A DNA stretch of 8,192 bases from Clostridiales bacterium (GCA_016303065.1 JAEDMJ010000069.1:1-8192); one strand, 5' to 3'; counted from the first letter of the stretch, positions 1-7,000 are shown. Numbers and translations are program-made. The notes: generated by a model not told the origin, from the letters alone.

Positions 1-648
1 CTTCTGCATGATTGCAACGCCCTCGAGGACGTCGTTGGCGCCGTAGCACTTGACCTTGGCGCGGTCGCCGTCGGAGAAGGGAACTTCGCGGACGACGCTG
101 AGCTCGGAGGTTGCAAAATCAAAAGAAGTCTCCACATAAGTGAAGCCGTTTATACGGGAGATGATATAGGCGGCGTCCTTGCCCAGACCGTTCAGGATAA
201 CGCGGAGCGGCTTGGTTCTGACCTTGTTGGCAGTGAGAGCGATCTTGATGGCGCCCTCGGCGGCGGCGAAGGACTCGTGACCGGCAAGGAAGCAGAAGCA
301 CTCGGTCTCTTCGCGGAGAAGCATTGCGCCCAGGTTGCCGTGGCCGAGACCGACCTTGCGGTTGTCGGCGACGGAGCCGGGAATGCAGAAAGCCTGAAGG
401 CCGATGCCGATGGCTTCGGAAGCTTCGGCGGCAGTCTTGCACTCTTTCTTGATGGCGATGGCGCAGCCCATGGTGTAAGCCCAGACGGCGTTCTCAAAGG
501 CGATGGGCTGGGTGCCCTTGACGATCTTTTCAACGTCAATGCCCTTGTCGAGGCAGATGGTACGGCAGGCTTCGATGCTCTCGATGCCGTATTCGGCAAG
601 CACCTTGTTGATGGTGTCTATTCTTCTGTTATAGTTCTCAAACAGCAT
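1..648 (-). CDS. GGGtGRT family protein, N-terminal 216 residues (3' end cut by window edge)
   Basis: This frame is open from ATG at 648 down to base 1 with no stop, so the gene continues past the left edge. It begins MLFENYNRRIDTINKVLAEY. I recognise it as the GGGtGRT protein family, named after a glycine-rich motif and usually a little over 300 residues; that motif is not in this part and should lie outside the window. Visible features are a glycine-rich GLGHGNLGAML stretch (about residues 100-110), a CFCF segment (117-120), and eight cysteines in all (28, 32, 62, 70, 88, 117, 119, 201). There is no signal peptide or membrane segment, so it is probably cytoplasmic. The start follows an AAGGAAAGGGGG purine run, 18 bp after the stop of the NifU-like gene, so the two are cotranscribed. 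Codons are strongly biased (Gly GGC/GGT only, Lys almost all AAG, Ile mostly ATC), suggesting high expression. The biochemical function is unknown to me; a link to iron-sulfur or metal chemistry is inferred only from the neighbour and the cysteines. Confidence 0.85.
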   Translation of the reverse strand, partial: MLFENYNRRIDTINKVLAEYGIESIEACRTICLDKGIDVEKIVKGTQPIAFENAVWAYTMGCAIAIKKECKTAAEASEAIGIGLQAFCIPGSVADNRKVGLGHGNLGAMLLREETECFCFLAGHESFAAAEGAIKIALTANKVRTKPLRVILNGLGKDAAYIISRINGFTYVETSFDFATSELSVVREVPFSDGDRAKVKCYGANDVLEGVAIMQK

Positions 649-666
649 TGTGTCAGCCCCCTTTCC

Positions 667-1359
667 TTAGTCTTTACGCGGATCGATGTAGCTCGCCGCG
701 CTGTCGTAACGGCCGTAGGTGCCGATGTTCTTTTCGTAAGCTTCTTTGGGATCGACGCCGTTGCGGATGGCTTCCATCATCTTGCCAAGGTGGACGAACT
801 TGTATCCGATGACTTCCTTGTTCTCGTCAAGAGCGATGTTGAGGACATAGCCTTCGCTCATTTCGAGGTAACGGACGCCCTTTGCCTTGGTGCCGAACAT
901 GGTGCCGACCTGTGAACGGAGACCCTTTCCCAGGTCCTCGAGGGAGGAACCGACAGAAAGACCGTCTTCGGAGAAAGCGGACTGGGTTCTGCCGTAAGCA
1001 AGCTGCTTAAAGATTTCGCGCATTGCAACGTTGATTGCGTCGCAGACAAGGTCGGTATTGAGCGCCTCGAGAAGGGTCTTTCCCTGGAGGATCTCAGCCG
1101 CCATAGCTGCGGAGTGAGTCATGCCGGAGCATCCGAGAGTCTCAACAAGAGCCTCTTCGATGATGCCGTTCTTGACGTTGAGGCTCAGCTTGCAGGCGCC
1201 CTGCTGCGGCGCGCACCAGCCGATACCGTGTGAAAAGCCGGAGATATCGCTGATCTCCTTTGATTTTACCCATCTGCCCTCTTCGGGAATGGGCGCAGGG
1301 CCGTGGTCGCAGCCCTTAGCAACTACACACATGTTTTCAACTTCGTGAGTATAGTTCAT
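667..1359 (-). CDS. NifU/IscU-like iron-sulfur cluster assembly scaffold protein
   Basis: This 230-residue cytoplasmic protein has an IscU/NifU N-terminal-type core. The three expected cluster-ligand cysteines appear as GACK (Cys56), TLGCSGM (Cys77) and DLVCDAI (Cys106), in the order and rough spacing of IscU. Such scaffolds assemble a transient Fe-S cluster from cysteine-desulfurase sulfur and pass it to target proteins. It differs from a housekeeping IscU/SufU in being about 100 residues longer. An N-terminal arm carries Cys11, Cys17 and Cys49, and a C-terminal extension (about 125-230) includes GTKAKGVRYLEMSEGY and ends SYIDPRKD; I do not recognise a domain in it. ATG 1359 is chosen because AAGGAG sits 7 nt upstream and a promoter lies just beyond. 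No cysteine desulfurase or suf/isc gene is in the window, so its partner is probably the GGGtGRT protein encoded 18 bp downstream. The family call is firm; the dedicated role is inference. Confidence 0.88.
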   Translation of the reverse strand: MNYTHEVENMCVVAKGCDHGPAPIPEEGRWVKSKEISDISGFSHGIGWCAPQQGACKLSLNVKNGIIEEALVETLGCSGMTHSAAMAAEILQGKTLLEALNTDLVCDAINVAMREIFKQLAYGRTQSAFSEDGLSVGSSLEDLGKGLRSQVGTMFGTKAKGVRYLEMSEGYVLNIALDENKEVIGYKFVHLGKMMEAIRNGVDPKEAYEKNIGTYGRYDSAASYIDPRKD

Positions 1360-1400
1360 ATGTCCGCTCCTTTTTCAGAAATTACATATTTGCTTGTAAC

Positions 1401-1428
1401 ATTATACCATATATTCCGTTGCAGTAAA
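1401..1428 (-). promoter_or_regulatory. Sigma-A-type promoter for the NifU-like/GGGtGRT operon
   Basis: Read on the minus strand, TTTACT (1428-1423, four of six matches to TTGACA) is followed after 16 bp by a perfect TATAAT (1406-1401). The TG of an extended -10 (TGGTATAAT) lies directly in front. Transcription would start near 1394, giving a leader of about 35 nt with AAGGAG close to its end. A second TATAAT on the same strand (1440-1435) has no good -35 partner. The location and matches are seen in the sequence; activity is inferred. Confidence 0.7.
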
Positions 1429-1452
1429 TTCGCAATTATAACAAATATTCTC

Positions 1453-1502
1453 TTCCGGAGACATTATATTTCTGCCCTGTCCGGAATATATATGCTCCGG
1501 AG
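1453..1502. repeat. Three TCCGGA palindromes in the divergent intergenic region (possible operator)
   Basis: TCCGGA, itself a palindrome, occurs at 1454-1459, 1480-1485 and 1496-1501. The first two extend to a perfect 7-bp inverted repeat, TTCCGGA (1453-1459) and TCCGGAA (1480-1486), with 20 bases between. The third is the centre of the 8-bp palindrome CTCCGGAG (1495-1502). They stand out in AT-rich surroundings, upstream of the minus-strand promoter and just before the ribosome-binding site of the plus-strand peptidase gene. They could be a regulator site or a leader hairpin for the peptidase mRNA; neither is proven, and the bases are few enough that chance is possible. Confidence 0.35.
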
Positions 1503-1511
1503 ATCATTTTC

Positions 1512-1529
1512 GGGAGGTAAATCGGTTTG
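1512..1529 (+). promoter_or_regulatory. Ribosome-binding site that fixes the TTG start of the M14 peptidase
   Basis: GGGAGGT at 1512-1518 is a near-consensus Shine-Dalgarno sequence ending 8 nt before TTG 1527. An in-frame TAA at 1518-1520 closes the frame just upstream, and the next in-frame ATG is codon 160, inside the catalytic domain. TTG is therefore the only sensible start. I see no convincing plus-strand promoter in the AT-rich gap before it. Confidence 0.85.
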
Positions 1530-2804
1530 AAAACTGTAAGATACGAAAGCACGGGCCCATATGTTGAACTTGTACAACTCGCTCTGCGAAGGGTGGGATA
1601 CGATCCCGGGCCGATCGACGGGATATTCGGCGGCAGAACGCTTGTCGCGCTCCAGAAATTCCAGCGGGATCATGGACTTGACCCCGACGGCATCGCCGGC
1701 CCCAAAACATGGCAGGGGCTTTCTGCCTATCTCCGGGGATACACCCGCCACACCGCCGTGCGCGGCGACACATTCTTCCGTCTGGCCCAGAAATACCGCT
1801 CGAGCGTACCGGCCATCGCCGCCGCAAACCCCGGCGTATCCGCAAAAAACATCCCGCTGGGTCAGGTGCTCGTAATTCCGTTCTCTTTTCCCGTCGTTCC
1901 CGACGGGGTCAGCTATATCTACGAGCTCTCGGAGCTGGTTCTGGATGGGCTCAAGGCGCGCTACCCCTTTCTTCGTGGAGGGAGCGCCGGAAATTCCGTC
2001 ATGGGGAAGAGGCTTTCATATCTGCGGATCGGAACCGGCCCCGCCGAAGTGTTCTTCAACGGCGCCCACCACGCAAACGAATGGATCACATCGCCCCTGC
2101 TTGCGCGCTTCGCCGAAGCTTACGCTTCCGCGGTCAGCTCCGGCGAAAACATAGACGGAAAGAAAGCCTCCGCTCTTTTTTCCCGGACGACGCTGTTTTT
2201 GCTGCCAATGGTCGACCCCGACGGCGTTGACCTTGTGACCGGCGCCCTTGACTCCGGCTCCGGCTTCGACCGCGCCCTCGAGATCGCCGGGGATTATCCC
2301 AAAATTCCGTTTCCGTCCGGCTGGAAAGCCAACATAGAGGGCACGGACCTGAATCTGAACTACCCCGCCGGATGGGCCCAGGCAAAGGAGATCAAGTATT
2401 CCCAGGGCTTCACATCTCCCGCGCCGCGCGACTTTGTCGGCGAAGGACCTTTTTCCGCGCCCGAAAGCCGCGCCGTATCCGACCTCACCCGCCGCCGGGA
2501 CTTTGCGCTCACTCTTTCCTTCCACACACAGGGAGAGGTCATCTACTGGAAATTCCGGGACTACAACCCCGAGCGCGCGCGGGAGATCGGAATCCAGCTT
2601 TCCGCCGCGTCGGGCTATCCCCTTGAAGACACGCCTTACGAGTCCTCCTTTGCCGGATACAAGGACTGGTTCATCCAGGACTTCAACAGACCCGGCTACA
2701 CCGTCGAGGCGGGGCTTGGCACAAATCCCCTCCCGATTTCCGACTTACCCGCAATTTATGACCGCACGCTTCCCCTCATGGTGCGCGCTCTCGAGCTGGC
2801 CTGA
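1527..2804 (+). CDS. M14 zinc peptidase with PG-binding and LysM domains; gamma-D-glutamyl-diamino acid endopeptidase-like
   Basis: This 425-residue protein starts at TTG. Residues about 8-65 form a peptidoglycan-binding type 1 domain (VQLALRRVGYDPGPIDGIFG, then FQRDHGLDPDGIAG). Residues about 74-118 form a LysM domain (HTAVRGDTFFRLAQKY to VLVIP). Residues about 125-425 form an M14 carboxypeptidase-like domain: zinc ligands HANE (His182, Glu185) and His333 in SFHTQGE, substrate-pocket DLNLNYP (274-280), and catalytic Glu394 in YTVEAG. The replacement of the classic Asn-Arg pocket by NLN and the LysM fusion match endopeptidase I of Lysinibacillus, which cuts the gamma-D-Glu to diaminopimelate bond of cell-wall peptides. 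The likely role is muropeptide turnover, recycling or spore cortex/germination work. An in-frame stop upstream rules out a signal peptide, so it acts in the cytoplasm or mother cell, or is released by lysis or a non-classical route. It diverges from the NifU-like operon and converges on the propeller gene. Confidence 0.9.
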   Translation: MKTVRYESTGPYVELVQLALRRVGYDPGPIDGIFGGRTLVALQKFQRDHGLDPDGIAGPKTWQGLSAYLRGYTRHTAVRGDTFFRLAQKYRSSVPAIAAANPGVSAKNIPLGQVLVIPFSFPVVPDGVSYIYELSELVLDGLKARYPFLRGGSAGNSVMGKRLSYLRIGTGPAEVFFNGAHHANEWITSPLLARFAEAYASAVSSGENIDGKKASALFSRTTLFLLPMVDPDGVDLVTGALDSGSGFDRALEIAGDYPKIPFPSGWKANIEGTDLNLNYPAGWAQAKEIKYSQGFTSPAPRDFVGEGPFSAPESRAVSDLTRRRDFALTLSFHTQGEVIYWKFRDYNPERAREIGIQLSAASGYPLEDTPYESSFAGYKDWFIQDFNRPGYTVEAGLGTNPLPISDLPAIYDRTLPLMVRALELA

Positions 2805-2810
2805 CCCCCC

Positions 2811-2859
2811 AAAAAAAAGACAAGCGCGGCTGCGCCCGGGAAAACCGGAGCGCAGCCGC
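2811..2859. terminator. Shared terminator between convergent peptidase and propeller genes
   Basis: A perfect 10-bp arm pair, GCGGCTGCGC (2826-2835) and GCGCAGCCGC (2850-2859), is extended by four more CCGG/CCGG pairs across a single bulged A and closed by a GAAAA loop. On the minus strand the stem is followed by GCTTGTC and eight T, a good intrinsic terminator for the propeller gene, whose stop is only 5 bases before the hairpin. On the plus strand the hairpin is followed by a weak AAATTTCATTT tract, so termination of the peptidase mRNA may be less efficient. Confidence 0.88.
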
Positions 2860-2864
2860 AAATT

Positions 2865-3971
2865 TCATTTCAGCTTCCATTTAGTCCAGAGCAGCGATCT
2901 GTTTTTTCCGTCTTCCGGTGAATGCTGCTGATAATACACCGTAAACAGGCTTCCGTCGGAAAGCTCCACGGTACAGGGATATCCCAGATCTCCGCCTTCG
3001 GCATCGTCCCGGAGGACGTATTCGTCCTCCCAGCTCTCTCCGCCGTCAAAGCTCACGTAGGCCCGTTCGCCGAAGGGCGGCTTTCTTCTCCCCACCGAGC
3101 ATATCAGCGCCCCGGAGGAGTGAAGCAGAAGATGGGGCGGCGAACCGCAAATACCCGTGTCCTTCAGCGGACTCCAGGTCAGTCCTCCGTCGTCGGAGAA
3201 ACAGGTGACCACGGTAAAGCGTTCCTTCCAGATTTCCGTCTCGGCGCGGATGGCGACGAGAATCCTCCCGCCCGGCAGCTCCACCGCATGGGGCTCGTAA
3301 TACCCAATTCCGGCCGACCGGCGCGCCTGTTCGATCTCGGAAATCATGGTCCAGGTCGCGCCGTCATCGCTGCTTTTGTACGCCGCAATGACGTTTTCCG
3401 GAAGCTCGTCGCTGTACATATCCGTTCCCACGTAGAAAAGACTTCCGTCCGAAAGGCGGATTGGGCCGTGGGGCGCGCTTACCGGGACGCGCACCGTGTC
3501 TCCCCAGGTCAGTCCTCCGTCGTTTGACACGCGTACAAATGAACCGGCAAGCTCCCGCTTTCCGTCAAATCTTTCGATGTAGTCAAGCTGCGCTTTCAGC
3601 ACGCTCTTCTCCGCTTCTCCGCAGTTTGCTCCGAGAATGTCATTTCTGAAACGCGTCAAATAAACGTGCGCCGGGTGAACAAACCAGGTGACGAGCATTT
3701 TCTCTCCGCCAAGGCAGATTATCCCGGCGTCACGGTCGTCAAGCTCGGTATCGTTCACAACTATGGGACAGGACCAGGTCTTTCCTTCGTCAAAGCTCTT
3801 GAAAAGCCAGGTCTTTCCAAAGGGGCATATATGCGCGACCCTTCCTCCGGAACACACGGCGTACAGCACGCCGTGCTCGTCCGCACATATGGACGGCCAG
3901 CCGTGATATCCGAAAAGCCGGTTTCCGCCGCGGCTCACGGCGCCGTGTTCTCCGTTCGCATTTACAAACAC
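2865..3971 (-). CDS. Sialidase-like BNR/Asp-box beta-propeller protein
   Basis: From GTG 3971 the product has 368 residues. Five Asp boxes are visible: SFDEGKTW (59-66), SNDGGLTW (149-156), SSDDGATW (200-207), SDDGGLTW (259-266) and SFDGGESW (307-314). These mark a sialidase-fold six-bladed propeller. Other signatures are GWPSI (24-28), AHICPFGK (46-53), DDRDAG (78-83), EPHAVELPGGR (226-236) and GYPCTVELSDGS (330-341). The RIP motif that supplies the first catalytic arginine of true sialidases is replaced by GWP, so sialic acid cleavage should not be assumed; a different glycosidase or lyase activity, or sugar binding, is possible. There is no signal peptide from either start, so it is predicted cytoplasmic. 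An in-frame ATG at 4019 would add 16 residues but lies in the rpoC terminator, whereas GTG 3971 follows AGGAG by 10 nt. No own promoter is clear; read-through from rpoC may supply transcripts. The propeller family is certain, the activity unknown. Confidence 0.85.
   Translation of the reverse strand: MFVNANGEHGAVSRGGNRLFGYHGWPSICADEHGVLYAVCSGGRVAHICPFGKTWLFKSFDEGKTWSCPIVVNDTELDDRDAGIICLGGEKMLVTWFVHPAHVYLTRFRNDILGANCGEAEKSVLKAQLDYIERFDGKRELAGSFVRVSNDGGLTWGDTVRVPVSAPHGPIRLSDGSLFYVGTDMYSDELPENVIAAYKSSDDGATWTMISEIEQARRSAGIGYYEPHAVELPGGRILVAIRAETEIWKERFTVVTCFSDDGGLTWSPLKDTGICGSPPHLLLHSSGALICSVGRRKPPFGERAYVSFDGGESWEDEYVLRDDAEGGDLGYPCTVELSDGSLFTVYYQQHSPEDGKNRSLLWTKWKLK
3174..3523 (-). repeat. Identical 20-bp copies encoding two Asp boxes 330 bp apart
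   Basis: The same 20 bases occur at 3174-3193 and 3504-3523, exactly 330 bp (110 codons) apart and in the same reading frame. They encode the DGGLTW core of the second and fourth Asp boxes of the propeller gene with identical codons. The other three boxes use different codons. Either codon preference on a conserved motif or past blade duplication/conversion could explain this. Confidence 0.6.
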
Positions 3972-3986
3972 CGATTTCACACTCCT
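3969..3986 (-). promoter_or_regulatory. Ribosome-binding site and GTG start proposed for the propeller gene
   Basis: Minus-strand AGGAG (3986-3982) precedes GTG 3971-3969 by 10 nt. Another in-frame GTG (3980-3978) is almost touching the AGGAG and is too close to use. The upstream ATG at 4019-4017 has only a GGGGA touching it and lies in the loop of the rpoC terminator, so it is a poor initiation site. Confidence 0.6.
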
Positions 3987-4004
3987 GACACTTATTTTTT
4001 GGTT

Positions 4005-4046
4005 AAAAATGCCGGACATTCCCCAAAAGGAACCCCCGGCATTTTT
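4005..4046 (-). terminator. Intrinsic terminator of the rpoB-rpoC transcript
   Basis: Read on the minus strand, AAAAATGCCGG (4046-4036) and CCGGCATTTTT (4015-4005) form a perfect 11-bp stem. The 20-nt loop can add a TTCC/GGAA helix. The T run at the end of the 3' arm serves as the U-tract. It begins 10 bases after the rpoC stop. The matching A and T runs make it symmetrical, so it could also stop plus-strand transcripts. Confidence 0.88.
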
Positions 4047-4056
4047 AATTTAAATA

Positions 4057-7000
4057 TTATTCTTCGTCGCCCTCGTCCTCAAACTCTTCGTCTTCGGAAC
4101 GCTCTGCGTCCTCGTCGTCGAGATTGTAATCGGGCTCCTGGAGATTCACGCCCACGTTTCGCGGAAGCGTGATGTGATCCTCGTGAATATCTTCGGAGGT
4201 GCGGTATCTCTCCAGACCGGTACCGGCAGGAATGAGTTTGCCGATGATGACGTTCTCCTTCGTTCCGATAAGCGGATCCACCTTTCCCTTGATGGATGCA
4301 TCTGTGAGAATGCGGTTCGTCTCCTGGAACGACGCGGCGGAGAGGAAGCTGTCCGTGGCAAGCGCCGCACGCGTAATGCCCATGAGCGTCTGCGAGAACT
4401 CGGCAAGCTTGAGGTTTGTCTCGCCGGCGTCGATGCGGGCCTGGACCTTTGCGTTCTGCACGGCGATCTCATATTTGTCGACATAGGAGCCGAGGAGGAG
4501 ATCCGTGTCTCCCGGATCGTCCACACGCACCTTCTTCATCATCTGTCTGACGATGACCTCGATGTGGCGGTCGTTGATGTCCATGGCGCTGCTGCGGTAT
4601 ACCATCTGGACTTCCTTGAGAATGTAATCCTCGACGGCCTCGACGCCCCTTGTGCGGAGAACATCCTGCGGATGGAGAATGCCCTCGGTAAGCTCCTGAC
4701 CCTTGACAACGCGGTCGCCGTCTTTCACGAGAATGCCCGCGCTGACCGGTATCTGATATACTTTAACTTCGCCGGAATCGGAAACGACGCTGACGTTCTT
4801 GACGGTGACTTTCTTCGCCGCCTCGATACGGACCGTGCCTTCGATTTCGGTGAGGACCGCCGCACGCTTGGGCTTTCTGACCTCGAACATCTCCTCGACC
4901 CGCGGAAGACCTCTCGTGATGTCAGCCGCGTCCTTACCGGCAACACCGCCGGTGTGGAACGTTCTCATGGTAAGCTGCGTGCCCGGTTCGCCGATCGACT
5001 GGGCCGCGATTATACCGACGGCTTCGCCGATGTTCATCGGTCCGCCGGTCGCAAGGTTGGAACCGTAGCACTTGGCGCACACGCCGTATCTGCAGGCACA
5101 GGCCAGAACAGAACGGATGCGGATCTTCCTGACGCCGCGGTCCATAATGATCTTGGCTTCCTTTTCGGTCATGAGCGTGTCGCTGGAGACAAGGACCTCA
5201 CCCGTGGCCTCGTCAACGAAGTCGGCGGCAAGATATCTTCCGATGAGTCTGTCCTTGAACTTTTCGATCACCTGGTCGTTGTGGACGATCTCATAGACCT
5301 CCATGCCCTCCTTCGTTCCGCAGTCCTCCTCACGGATGATGACTTCCTGCGAAACGTCGACAAGTCTTCTTGTCAGGTAACCGGAGTCTGCGGTACGGAG
5401 AGCCGTATCGGCAAGACCCTTTCTGGCGCCGCGGGCGGCGGTGAAGTATTCGAGAACCGTGAGACCTTCACGGTAGTTGGATTTGATCGGAGTTTCGATC
5501 GTTTTACCTGCGGTGTTTCTGATAAGACCGCGCATACCGGCAAGCTGTCTGATCTGTGCCTTGTTGCCGCGGGCGCCGGAATCCTGCATGATATAGATCG
5601 GGTTGTCCTTTGCGAAGCCGTTGAACATGACGTCGCTGACCGCCTCCGTGGTGGCTTCCCACTCGGCAAGGGTGTAACGCATACGCTCTTCGGCGGAGAC
5701 GTAACCTCTGCGGTACTGCTGGTCGATCTTGATGACCTTTTCTTCCGTCTCGGCAAGCATTGCCTTCTTTTCCTTAGGAATAATCATGTCGGCAACGCTG
5801 ATGGTGATGGCGCCGAGGGTCGAATAGTGGAAACCGGTCTCCTTGATGCGGTCAAGAACTTCCGCCGTGAGCGCAAAGCCATGCTTTTTGATGCAGGCGG
5901 AAATCAGGCCGGAAAGAGCCTTCTTGCCGATAACCATGTCGACCTCGTAGTCGAGGAAGTGCTCCGGATCGTCGCGGTCGACGTATCCCAGATCCTGGGG
6001 GATCTGCTCGTTGAAGATGATCCGTCCCATTGTCGTGCGGACAAGATACGACCTCTGTTCGCCGTGGAAATCACCGAATTTGCGGACCTTGATCGGCTCG
6101 TGCATGGTGATGATCTTTTCGTCGTACGCCAAACGCACTTCATCCTCGTTGATAAAGCAGCGCTGCTCGCTGTCGGGCTTATTCTCTTTTTCCATTGTCA
6201 TCGTCAGCCAGTAGCAGCCGAGGATCATATCCTGGGTCGGAACGGTAACGGGGTTTCCGTCCTGCGGACGCAGCAGGTTGTTTGCCGAAAGCATGAGGAA
6301 CCGGGCTTCCGCCTGTGCTTCGGCGGAGAGCGGAACGTGAATTGCCATCTGGTCGCCGTCGAAGTCCGCGTTGTAGGCCGTGCAGACAAGGGGGTGGAGC
6401 TTCAGGGCCCTGCCTTCCACAAGGACCGGCTCAAACGCCTGAATGCCGAGACGGTGCAGCGTCGGTGCGCGGTTGAGCATGACCGGATGCTGTTTGATTA
6501 TGTCTTCAAGCTCATCCCAGACTTCGGGTCTGGTGCGCTCGACCATCTTCTTCGCGATCTTGATGTTGTTCGCCGCTCCGCTTTCAACAAGGCGCTTCAT
6601 GACAAAGGGCTTGAAAAGCTCGAGGGCCATCTCTTTGGGAAGTCCGCACTGATAAATCTTCAGGTTCGGGCCGACGACGATAACGGAACGTCCGGAATAG
6701 TCAACGCGCTTGCCCAGAAGGTTCTGGCGGAAACGTCCCTGCTTGCCCGAAAGCATATCCGACAGAGACTTGAGAGCTCTGTTGTTCGGACCGGTAACGG
6801 GTCTGCCGCGGCGTCCGTTGTTGATGAGGGCGTCAACCGCTTCCTGAAGCATGCGCTTCTCGTTGCGGACGATGATCTCCGGGGCGTCAAGCTCAAGAAG
6901 CCTCTGGAGACGGTTGTTTCTGTTGATGACCCTTCTGTAAAGGTCGTTGAGGTCGGAGGTGGCAAAGCGCCCGCCGTCGATCGGAACCATCGGACGGATG

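Noticed and set aside
192..599. Minus-strand 135-codon frame inside the GGGtGRT gene
   Set aside because: It is Ser/Pro/Arg-rich and out of frame with the recognised gene, which is open from 648 to the window edge.
277..915. 212-codon plus-strand open frame across the GGGtGRT and NifU-like genes
   Set aside because: It is antisense to two recognised genes, crosses their junction and has no family features; composition matches a reverse-frame shadow.
1435..1440. Second minus-strand TATAAT upstream of the NifU-like gene
   Set aside because: There is no acceptable -35 element at 16-18 bp, and the AT-rich gap makes a lone hexamer likely by chance; the promoter at 1401-1428 is better.
1360..1526. 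Riboswitch or small RNA in the divergent gap
   Set aside because: At 167 bp, with a simple promoter and short leaders on both sides, I see no known riboswitch core and no terminator-like hairpin with a U-tract.
3666..4172. Plus-strand frame across the start of the propeller gene and the rpoC end
   Set aside because: No ribosome-binding site or family features, and it runs through the terminator hairpin antisense to two better-supported genes.
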